Shown piece by piece: positions 1 to 5,218 of a DNA stretch of 5,218 nt (positions are counted from its first letter, which is position 1; each line of letters begins with the position of its first letter). A program made the position numbers and the translations under genes. Location of the stretch: the NCBI GenBank assembly GCA_002684935.1, contig NYWC01000010.1:18028-23245 (forward strand), read 5' to 3'. This stretch comes from Gammaproteobacteria bacterium (lineage in GTDB: Bacteria > Pseudomonadota > Gammaproteobacteria > Pseudomonadales > Pseudohongiellaceae). The notes under the pieces are model-generated. The model searched no databases and had not been told where the DNA came from. It saw only the letters and a list, made by a program, of their open reading frames with translations.

Positions 1-354
1 ACCTACAAAGGCCAGTTTGTGGACATGCTTGAAAGCTTTTGCAACGGCCGTGTGCAAGCACAGTCTGCGGAGGAACTTATGCTGGGCAAGCCATGGACAG
101 AAGAGGGTCGCACATACTTCCGCCTCGACTCCTTCATGGAGTTCCTACGCGCTAAGAACTTTAGTGCGTACACTCGTGGTCAGATACAGGAGCGGCTGAA
201 GGAACTGAACAGTGGCAAGAGTGCCAGTGAGTCTCGCCGCTTTGCCGACACTAAAGGCAAGTCCAAAGTTATTCGTGTCTGGTCGATACCAGAGTTCGGC
301 ATGGAGCCTGACATACCGCAACCCGATGTACGTGGAGAGGAGACACCGTTCTAA
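1..354 (+). CDS. C-terminal part of a phage replication protein (possibly primase/helicase tail), 5' end outside window
   Basis: The frame is open from the first base, so the gene starts upstream; 117 residues are visible, ending in TAA at 352-354. A GTG at 19 and an ATG at 25 could serve as starts, but nothing resembling a ribosome binding site can be judged and the reading frame continues to the edge, so I treat it as truncated. The middle (roughly visible residues 30-75) reads like a small winged-helix module: a W-T-E-E-G-R-T-Y-F-R-L strand, a helix around S-F-M-E-F-L, then T-R-G-Q-I-Q-E-R-L-K-E-L as a likely recognition helix, followed by a strand ending V-W-S-I-P-E-F. I recall similar tails on phage D5/VirE-like primase-helicase ATPases, but no catalytic motif is inside the window, so the function is inference from this resemblance and from the helicase and polymerase that follow. 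The stop overlaps the helicase start by one base (TAATG). Confidence 0.6.
   Translation, partial: TYKGQFVDMLESFCNGRVQAQSAEELMLGKPWTEEGRTYFRLDSFMEFLRAKNFSAYTRGQIQERLKELNSGKSASESRRFADTKGKSKVIRVWSIPEFGMEPDIPQPDVRGEETPF
334..342 (+). promoter_or_regulatory. Ribosome binding site for the helicase gene
   Basis: A purine-rich GGAGAGGAG stretch lies 11 bases before the ATG at 354, inside the end of the upstream gene. It supports the ATG at 354 as the start and, with the one-base stop/start overlap, suggests coupled translation. Confidence 0.6.
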
Positions 355-1880
355 TGGAACCCAGAGCAATACTTGGACCACCCGGCACCGGCAAGACGTA
401 TACACTAATCAACTTGGTCAAGGAACGCTTGCGTGAGGGCGTAGCACCGGAGCGCATTGCTTTCGTATCTTTCAGTAAGAAAGCCGCGGAAGAGGCGCGT
501 ACTCGTGCCGCCTCCGAGTTGGGGTTGGAAATAAAATCAATGCCATACTTCCGTACGCTTCATTCGTTGGCGTTTCATCAGCTTAGACTTAGCACTAAAG
601 ATGTCCTGGCAGCTTCTGACTACAAGCGGCTAGAGGAGCTACTTGGCGTAGAGTTTCGTTCTACAAAAAGTATGAGCATGAACGACGGAGAGTTCTTTCG
701 CATGGGTGCGCCGGGAGATGTGTACCTGTCTATTATAAACATGGCTCGTGTTAGACGCGTGTCTCCTTATCGCCAGTTCGCCAGAACTAACTATGATAAT
801 CTAGATTATCGCCAGCTTGAGATAATCAACAAAGGGCTTCAAGACTACAAAGAAGAATTAGGTAAGATTGATTTTACCGACATGATCGAAGGGTTCGTTG
901 ACCGCGGCGATTGCCCTGACCTCGACCTATTGATTGTTGATGAAGCACAAGACTTGGTTCCTTTGCAGTGGGAGATGGTTGATAAGCTGGCAAAGAACAC
1001 GCGAGAAGTAGTGTATGCCGGGGATGACGACCAGTGCATCTACGAGTGGATGGGCGTAGACCCAGAAGATTTCAAAGGGCGTTGCGAAAATGCAACGGTA
1101 TTGAAGCAAAGTTACCGTGTTCCTTTTGATGTGCATCTAGTTTCGGGCCGCTTGATTAGTCGTGTAGCAGATCGTGTATACAAGCAGTGGGAGCCAACCG
1201 AACGTAAAGGGACGATCAATTGGCATTTCAATTTAGATGAGCTTGACCTCTCTCAAGGCCAGTGGCTAGTGTTGTGCCGCACTAACTATATCGCTAATCA
1301 GGTCGCCTCTCGCATGAAAGAGATGGGGCTTTTGTTCTTCCGGCAAGGCTCCGGGTTTAGCGTATCCCAAAAAATCATAGACGCAACAAGGGGATGGACA
1401 AGGTTAACGACTGGCTCTAGTCTGGGACGTGATGAGTTTAAGAATATGTGGGCTTTTATGGATATTGAAAAGCGCATACGTCGTCAGGGCGACAAGCACA
1501 TAGACAGCATGATCAATGAAGATGTTGTCTCCATGTCGGATGTCCAACGGCTTATGGAACAGACAGAAGATTTGTTCGGCGAATCCAAGCAGTGGTTCGA
1601 CGTTCTCCGTATTCCAGATAATGACCGCATCTATATCCAGTCCGTACTTCGGGCAGGGGAGAAGTTCGACTCTGAGAACCCCCGTATTAAGCTGTCCACC
1701 ATTCACAAAGCAAAAGGCGGCGAAGCAGACAATGTTGCTCTCATGCTTGAAACGTCTCGCGCCTGCCAGACAATGAATGACCCCGACAGTGAGATACGAA
1801 CTTTTTATGTGGGCATGACACGTGCCAAGCACAACCTTCACCTGATTGAAGGTCGCGGAAGATGGAGATTTCAAGTATGA
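354..1880 (+). CDS. UvrD/Rep/PcrA-like superfamily 1 DNA helicase
   Basis: ATP-driven single-strand DNA translocase and helicase, expected to unwind duplex DNA 3'-5' during phage replication or repair. All SF1A signatures are visible: Walker A GPPGTGKT at residues 8-15, motif Ia around SFSKKAAEEAR (39-49), motif Ib TLHSLAF (68-74), Walker B DEAQD at 196-200, motif III GDDDQCIYEW at 223-232, motif IV QSYR at 252-255, motif V STIHKAKGGEADNV at 448-461 and motif VI YVGMTRAK at 485-492. At 508 residues it is clearly shorter than cellular UvrD or PcrA (about 720), mainly through reduced 1B/2B insertions and the lack of a C-terminal extension after motif VI. The ATG at 354 places Walker A eight residues from the N-terminus, which is typical for the family. 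The gene overlaps its upstream neighbour by one base and the polymerase by four, so it is co-translated with the replication genes. The helicase call is secure; its exact role (fork helicase, recombination or repair) is inferred. Confidence 0.95.
   Translation: MEPRAILGPPGTGKTYTLINLVKERLREGVAPERIAFVSFSKKAAEEARTRAASELGLEIKSMPYFRTLHSLAFHQLRLSTKDVLAASDYKRLEELLGVEFRSTKSMSMNDGEFFRMGAPGDVYLSIINMARVRRVSPYRQFARTNYDNLDYRQLEIINKGLQDYKEELGKIDFTDMIEGFVDRGDCPDLDLLIVDEAQDLVPLQWEMVDKLAKNTREVVYAGDDDQCIYEWMGVDPEDFKGRCENATVLKQSYRVPFDVHLVSGRLISRVADRVYKQWEPTERKGTINWHFNLDELDLSQGQWLVLCRTNYIANQVASRMKEMGLLFFRQGSGFSVSQKIIDATRGWTRLTTGSSLGRDEFKNMWAFMDIEKRIRRQGDKHIDSMINEDVVSMSDVQRLMEQTEDLFGESKQWFDVLRIPDNDRIYIQSVLRAGEKFDSENPRIKLSTIHKAKGGEADNVALMLETSRACQTMNDPDSEIRTFYVGMTRAKHNLHLIEGRGRWRFQV
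795..810. repeat. Perfect 16-bp palindrome inside the helicase gene
   Basis: GATAATCTAGATTATC equals its own reverse complement over all 16 bases; the flanking T and G do not extend it. It encodes the D-N-L-D-Y part of the helicase (around residues 148-152). It could be a protein-binding site or simple chance; no second copy was noticed in the window. Confidence 0.4.
1864..1867 (+). promoter_or_regulatory. Ribosome binding site deciding the polymerase start
   Basis: GGAG ends 9 bases before the ATG at 1877, a normal spacing. The alternative in-frame ATG at 1862 actually overlaps the bases just before this site and has only GGAA two bases upstream, too close to function well. Together with the ATGA stop/start overlap at 1877-1880 this favours 1877. 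Confidence 0.55.
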
Positions 1881-3802
1881 CCGGACAGCTAGGCTTTTTT
1901 CAAAAGCTCCAAGACGTACAAGACAGTGATATCAAAGACGTTGCCTACGGTGCGCTCGACCAAGACTGGTCACCACCTGCTGGGTTCCCACGAGGCTATG
2001 AAGAAGCCAAGATTATATCGATTGACTTAGAGACCTCTGATCCAAACCTGATGACCATGGGGCCAGGCTGGGCTCGTAATGATGGCTTTATTTGTGGGAT
2101 TGCTATTGCCTACGGTGACTTCACCGGATACTTCCCTATTCGCCACGAGGGTGGTGGAAATATGCCAGAGAAGTCTGTAATGGCTTTTGTTAAGAAAGTC
2201 TGTGAGACCGATGTGCCGAAGGTGATGCACAATGCTCAATACGATCTGGGCTGGTTGCGCTGGGCAGGTGTCAAAGTTAACGGCAGGGTTTACGATACAA
2301 TGACCGCGGCTGCGATGCTGGACGAGAACCGCCGCTGGTACAACCTAAACTCTTTGACGATTGATTATCTAGGCGAGGGCAAGAGTGAGAAGACACTCCG
2401 TGCCGCTGCCATGGACTATGGCTTTGACCCGAAGGCAGAGATGTGGCGTTTACCTTCTCGCTTTGTTGGTCGGTACGCTGAACAGGATGCGGATATTACA
2501 CTACGTTTGTGGAACAGGCTGAAGCCAGAACTGGTGAAAGATGAGGTGTCACAGATCTTCGAAATGGAAACTGACCTAACGCCTCTACTGCTCGACATGC
2601 GTTGGAACGGTGTGAAGGTGGATCTCGAAGGAGCGCAGAAGGCTCGTGACTATCTAAACAGTGAAGAGAACAAGCTGCACCAGACAATCGAAGAGACGGT
2701 AGGGTTTCAGGTTGAGCCTTGGGCAGCAGCCTCTCTGGCTAAAGCGTTCGACAAGCTCGGCCTCGACTATCCGCGAACAGCAAAAGAAGCTCCGAGTTTC
2801 ACGAAGCAATTTCTTGCAGCCCATGAGCACCCTGTCGCGCAGTCTATATTACGTATGCGAGAGTTCAACAAAGCGAATACGACATTCATCGAGAACATCT
2901 TCAAGTTCTCTCACAAGGGTCGCATTCACGCAGAGTTTCACCCCCTCCGCTCGGATGATGGCGGCACGGTAACGGGCCGGTTCTCTTCCTCCAACCCTAA
3001 CCTCCAGCAGATACCGGCTCGTGACCCACAAATTAAAAAAGCTATTCGAGGATTGTTTGTTCCCGATGAGGGTAATAAATGGGGCAGCTTTGACTACGCG
3101 TCACAAGAACCGCGATGGCTGGCGCACTACGCTGGGTCGCTATCGGGCGCAAGGAAGCACCCGATGATTCAAGAAGTAATTGATAAGTACGAAGAAGATG
3201 ACGCTGACTTTCATCAGATGGTGGCGGACATGGCAGGCATCTCCCGTAAAGATGCTAAGACCGTGAACCTCGGCATCATGTACGGCATGGGCATCAACAA
3301 GCTGGCTGGTGTTTTGGATATCGAAAAGAACGAAGCCAAAGACTTGCTGGGCGATTACAACTCCAAGGTTCCGTTTGTCAAAGGACTTGCTGATGCTGTG
3401 TCTCGAGCAGCAGAAACCAACGGGGTTGTTCGAACAGTGCTTGGCCGACGGTGCCGCTTTGATAAATGGGAGCCGAAGCGTTATGGCCTGCACCGTGCGC
3501 TGCCGTTTGAAGATGCCCGACGTGAGCATGGCCCGAAAGAGTCGCTGAAACGTGCCTACACATACAAGGCTCTCAATCGATTGATACAAGGCTCGAGTGC
3601 TGACCAAATGAAACGTGCAATGGTGGACTGCTACAAAGAAGGGTTTACTCCCCTGCTCACAGTGCATGATGAACTGTGCTTCAATATAGAGAGCGAAAGT
3701 CAAGCAAACAAAATTAAAGAAATCATGGAAACATGCATACCAGCTTTGGTACCATTTAAGATTGACTTCGCGTTAGGCGACAACTGGGGCGAAATTGAAT
3801 AA
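1877..3802 (+). CDS. Family A DNA polymerase (Pol I-like) with 3'-5' exonuclease, phage type
   Basis: Template-directed DNA synthesis with proofreading; the likely replicative polymerase of the phage. Numbering from the ATG at 1877 (641 residues; an in-frame ATG at 1862 would add five). The 3'-5' exonuclease domain (about 45-220) has Exo I D50/E52, Exo II N119 and D123, and Exo III Y200 with D204. The polymerase domain has the TGRFSSSNPNLQQIP segment at 366-380, motif A DYASQEPR with D406 and E411, motif B (O-helix) with R457, K461, L465 and Y469, and motif C HDE at 597-599. The aspartates D406 and D598 are the metal ligands. There is no N-terminal 5'-nuclease domain, as usual for phage PolA. 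Two oddities: the residue equivalent to E. coli F762 is leucine (L465), and motif A reads Y-A-S-Q rather than the usual Y-S-Q-x after the first aspartate. The start overlaps the helicase stop as ATGA; the next gene follows after two bases. Confidence 0.96.
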   Translation: MTGQLGFFQKLQDVQDSDIKDVAYGALDQDWSPPAGFPRGYEEAKIISIDLETSDPNLMTMGPGWARNDGFICGIAIAYGDFTGYFPIRHEGGGNMPEKSVMAFVKKVCETDVPKVMHNAQYDLGWLRWAGVKVNGRVYDTMTAAAMLDENRRWYNLNSLTIDYLGEGKSEKTLRAAAMDYGFDPKAEMWRLPSRFVGRYAEQDADITLRLWNRLKPELVKDEVSQIFEMETDLTPLLLDMRWNGVKVDLEGAQKARDYLNSEENKLHQTIEETVGFQVEPWAAASLAKAFDKLGLDYPRTAKEAPSFTKQFLAAHEHPVAQSILRMREFNKANTTFIENIFKFSHKGRIHAEFHPLRSDDGGTVTGRFSSSNPNLQQIPARDPQIKKAIRGLFVPDEGNKWGSFDYASQEPRWLAHYAGSLSGARKHPMIQEVIDKYEEDDADFHQMVADMAGISRKDAKTVNLGIMYGMGINKLAGVLDIEKNEAKDLLGDYNSKVPFVKGLADAVSRAAETNGVVRTVLGRRCRFDKWEPKRYGLHRALPFEDARREHGPKESLKRAYTYKALNRLIQGSSADQMKRAMVDCYKEGFTPLLTVHDELCFNIESESQANKIKEIMETCIPALVPFKIDFALGDNWGEIE

Positions 3803-3804
3803 CA

Positions 3805-4305
3805 ATGATTTTGCTAGACGATTTTTTACCTACTCACCTCACTAATCATGTGAAGCATTTTGAAAACATAAGCTGGTGGGACGGTGCCACTAAAAGTGAA
3901 CCTGCTCACGATGTGATTGAGTTTTGTGTAGATTACTTTCAACCAGAAGGAATGTGTGGTTTTGAGTATTGGTACAATATTTGCTATCATGGACACGTAA
4001 ATAGCTGGCATTTCGACAAGGACGAAGAAAAGGGATTAAACGGGAAGTTTGTTCCGGCGGATTGGTCTTGCGTTTTATATCCAACAGAACACTCTTTGTG
4101 GGGTGGGTTTCTAGAAATTCAAACTGCGGACGAAACACGGACAGAGGTAGAGCGTATAGCCCCACGGTTCAATAGATGCGTGGTCCTAGATCCAGGTGTC
4201 TGGCACCGGGTCTCAGGGATTTGGTCTGGAGAACGCCACGCATTTCTAATTAATGGTTGGAGAAATCCTCCCACGACGGCGCAGTTACACGAGGAAAACA
4301 AATGA
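3805..4305 (+). CDS. 2OG-Fe(II) oxygenase-like protein (prolyl-hydroxylase type fold), first of two
   Basis: A 166-residue protein resembling 2-oxoglutarate and Fe(II)-dependent dioxygenases, which hydroxylate or otherwise oxidise a substrate while converting 2-oxoglutarate to succinate. Visible signs are the H-x-D pair H69/D71 in WHFDKDEE, a strand with W-G-G-F-L-E-I (99-105), and a distal H134 followed ten residues later by R144, a candidate for binding the 2-oxoglutarate carboxylate; the segment R-C-V-V-L-D-P-G-V-W-H-R-V matches the last strands of P4Hc-like domains. H-x-D-K-D-E proteins of this size occur in marine and cyanobacterial phages, as I recall. The ATG lies two bases after the polymerase stop without a strong ribosome site (a GGGG run is 15 bases upstream), so reinitiation after the polymerase is likely. 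By hand count the first 240 bases or so are about 41 percent GC, below the polymerase gene, hinting at a separate origin. Substrate unknown. Confidence 0.8.
   Translation: MILLDDFLPTHLTNHVKHFENISWWDGATKSEPAHDVIEFCVDYFQPEGMCGFEYWYNICYHGHVNSWHFDKDEEKGLNGKFVPADWSCVLYPTEHSLWGGFLEIQTADETRTEVERIAPRFNRCVVLDPGVWHRVSGIWSGERHAFLINGWRNPPTTAQLHEENK
4291..4295 (+). promoter_or_regulatory. Ribosome binding site deciding the start of the second oxygenase gene
   Basis: GAGGA sits 6 bases before the ATG at 4302. It favours this ATG over an in-frame TTG at 4257 that would add 15 residues, lacks such a site and would lengthen the overlap with the upstream gene to 49 bases. Confidence 0.6.
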
Positions 4306-4820
4306 GATACGAGATAATCGACGGTGGAATACCGGCCGGAGAAATAGAGCGCATGTATGACTTTGTGCTTCATAGTAACTTCAACGTGGGCTGGGTTGAC
4401 CGCCCCGAAGAAATAAGCGGCTTGTTTCGAAACATGGCAAGTCACTACAGCGACGACGACATAAGAAGGCTGGAGTTTTTTGAAAGTATTACGTCTCAAA
4501 AATTGTTGGATAAAATTGACGGACGATGGCCTACTAAGACCAGTGTTAACCTGTCTTACCCGGGCAACGTGTATTACCCGCATACGCATCAGCGAGAAGA
4601 AAGCATGGTGTACTACGCCAATGTGCGGTGGCTACCCGAATGGGCGGGAGAGACCATGATCTTTAATGACGACATGACGGTAGATACAGCCATTGAGTTT
4701 AAGTCGGGTCGGGTGCTTTGGATGGACGAGGGTGTACCTCATTCGCTACGCGCACCGAGCACAGTTTGCCCCGACTTTCGCTTCACAATGGCAATGTTCT
4801 TCGAAAAGAAAAACTCTTAG
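4302..4820 (+). CDS. 2OG-Fe(II) oxygenase-like protein, second of two, with H-x-H in place of H-x-D
   Basis: A 172-residue protein with the strand order of a double-stranded beta-helix dioxygenase: S-V-N-L-S-Y-P-G-N (81-89), Y-Y-P-H-T-H (91-96), M-V-Y-Y-A-N (102-107), W-A-G-E-T (114-118), S-G-R-V-L-W-M-D (135-142), V-P-H (145-147) and F-R-F-T (159-162). Probable iron ligands are H94 and H147, with R160 as the likely 2-oxoglutarate anchor. The third ligand is unclear: the usual aspartate is replaced by H96, with E99 and E100 nearby. I recall phage proteins with the same layout (H-x-H, W-x-G-E-T, I/V-P-H-S/T), so this may be normal for the subfamily. It differs enough from the preceding oxygenase that recent duplication is unlikely. 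The ATG overlaps the upstream stop as ATGA. The stop overlaps the end of the opposing nuclease-like gene by four bases. Substrate unknown; the catalytic activity is inferred from the fold. Confidence 0.78.
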   Translation: MRYEIIDGGIPAGEIERMYDFVLHSNFNVGWVDRPEEISGLFRNMASHYSDDDIRRLEFFESITSQKLLDKIDGRWPTKTSVNLSYPGNVYYPHTHQREESMVYYANVRWLPEWAGETMIFNDDMTVDTAIEFKSGRVLWMDEGVPHSLRAPSTVCPDFRFTMAMFFEKKNS

Positions 4821-5218
4821 TACAGCTTTCTGACAGCCTTGTTCCAGCTACAAGCTGCGAGTTCCGAGTCTAGATAATCAGCGGCCGGTACACGCTTTGT
4901 CTTTTGGTGTCGCACCCCGGACATTGGTAAAAATAAAACGCCCTCGTGGTCGAGACCAACAAGGGCTAGTATATCGCAATCAGCTTCGGTGAGGGCGACT
5001 TTTGTTTTGCTGCCCTTGGCTACCGAGAAGTGATAGGTGGCTCGTATAGGATATTTCTTACCGCCATCCTTCTTTGCTCTAGCCCCCTCGTATACAGTAC
5101 GAGATGTCTTAACCTGAATGCGAACGGGTTTTATACCGACCATGGCAATGATGTCAGTGGTTCCGAGTTGCACGACCTCACACGGAACATTCATTTGCCG
5201 AAGACGGTAGAGGCACAA
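4817..5218 (-). CDS. PD-(D/E)XK nuclease-like protein, C-terminal part (5' end outside window)
   Basis: The frame is open to the last base of the window on the minus strand; 133 residues are visible and the apparent TTG start at 5218 is just the edge. An ATG at visible residue 9 would cut into the fold. The pattern D22 in G-T-T-D-I-I, then Q35-V-K37 in R-I-Q-V-K-T-S, matches the D...(E/Q)-x-K core of PD-(D/E)XK nucleases. The following Y-H-F-S-V strand (62-66), the A-D-C-D-I-L-A-L-V segment (79-87) and the G-V-L-F-L-P strand (93-98) resemble the group I intron-type PD-(D/E)XK endonuclease family (the I-Ssp6803I-like group), which is only moderately longer. An N-terminal helix with a possible catalytic glutamate would lie beyond the window. 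Alternatives are a Holliday-junction resolvase-like or restriction-type enzyme. It is the only minus-strand gene here and overlaps the oxygenase gene tail to tail by four bases. DNA cleavage is inferred, not shown. Confidence 0.7.
   Translation of the reverse strand: MCLYRLRQMNVPCEVVQLGTTDIIAMVGIKPVRIQVKTSRTVYEGARAKKDGGKKYPIRATYHFSVAKGSKTKVALTEADCDILALVGLDHEGVLFLPMSGVRHQKTKRVPAADYLDSELAACSWNKAVRKLY

Noticed and set aside
1404..1874. Minus-strand open frame of 156 codons opposite the helicase C-terminus
   Set aside because: It is antisense to helicase motifs V and VI, has no recognisable motif and is explained as a shadow of the real gene.
1862..1876. Upstream ATG adding five residues to the polymerase
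   Set aside because: The possible ribosome site before it is too close, while the ATG at 1877 has GGAG at nine bases and an ATGA overlap. It cannot be excluded fully.
3140..3703. Minus-strand open frame of 187 codons opposite the polymerase
   Set aside because: It lies entirely within the polymerase catalytic domain, whose motifs B and C are intact on the plus strand, and its translation shows no recognisable domain.
4257..4301. TTG start extending the second oxygenase by 15 residues
   Set aside because: The ATG at 4302 has a GAGGA site at good spacing and forms a standard ATGA overlap; the added residues do not resemble the start of the fold.
4119..4589. Minus-strand open frame of 156 codons across the two oxygenase genes
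   Set aside because: It runs antisense over the conserved histidine regions of both genes and over their tight stop/start junction; its translation looks random.
4830..4860. Small hairpin AGCT-ACA-AGCT as a possible terminator
   Set aside because: The stem is only four base pairs, with no following T-run, and lies inside the nuclease-like gene.
1..5218. tRNA genes, CRISPR arrays, insertion sequences and attachment sites
   Set aside because: No cloverleaf-like sequence, regularly spaced repeats, transposase frame or terminal inverted repeats were seen; almost all of the window is covered by coding sequence.

Overview
The window looks like a piece of the replication region of a tailed double-stranded DNA phage, probably marine. 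The evidence is dense gene packing (nearly every base is coding, with junctions of -1, -4, +2 and -4 bp), a family A DNA polymerase with 3'-5' exonuclease and polymerase domains but no 5'-nuclease domain, a compact UvrD-like helicase next to it, and small 2-oxoglutarate/Fe(II) oxygenase-like genes of a kind common in marine phages. I see no capsid, terminase or integrase gene, so the phage family and host cannot be fixed. GC content is near 50 percent in the replication genes and lower at the start of the first oxygenase gene.

Layout. Positions 1-354 (+) hold the C-terminal end of a gene that begins before the window; it may be the tail of a primase/helicase-type replication protein. Positions 354-1880 (+) encode a complete UvrD/Rep-type SF1 helicase of 508 residues. 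Positions 1877-3802 (+) encode a complete family A DNA polymerase of 641 residues. Positions 3805-4305 (+) and 4302-4820 (+) encode two different small double-stranded beta-helix proteins that look like 2OG-Fe(II) dioxygenases. Positions 4817-5218 (-) hold the C-terminal part of a PD-(D/E)XK nuclease-like protein that enters from the right on the opposite strand and overlaps the last oxygenase gene tail to tail by 4 bp. No gap long enough to hold another gene exists.

How the genes may work together. The five plus-strand genes are almost certainly one transcript with coupled translation. The helicase and polymerase would form the core of DNA synthesis, with the upstream partial gene possibly supplying priming or unwinding. 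The two oxygenases ride on the same transcript; whether they modify DNA, a nucleotide, a phage or host protein, or a metabolite cannot be read from the sequence. The opposing nuclease-like gene marks the edge of the operon.

The most interesting points are a leucine at the polymerase position equivalent to E. coli Pol I F762, the tandem pair of oxygenases in a replication operon, the H-x-H instead of H-x-D arrangement in the second oxygenase, and the convergent nuclease-like gene that resembles group I intron-type PD-(D/E)XK homing endonucleases.
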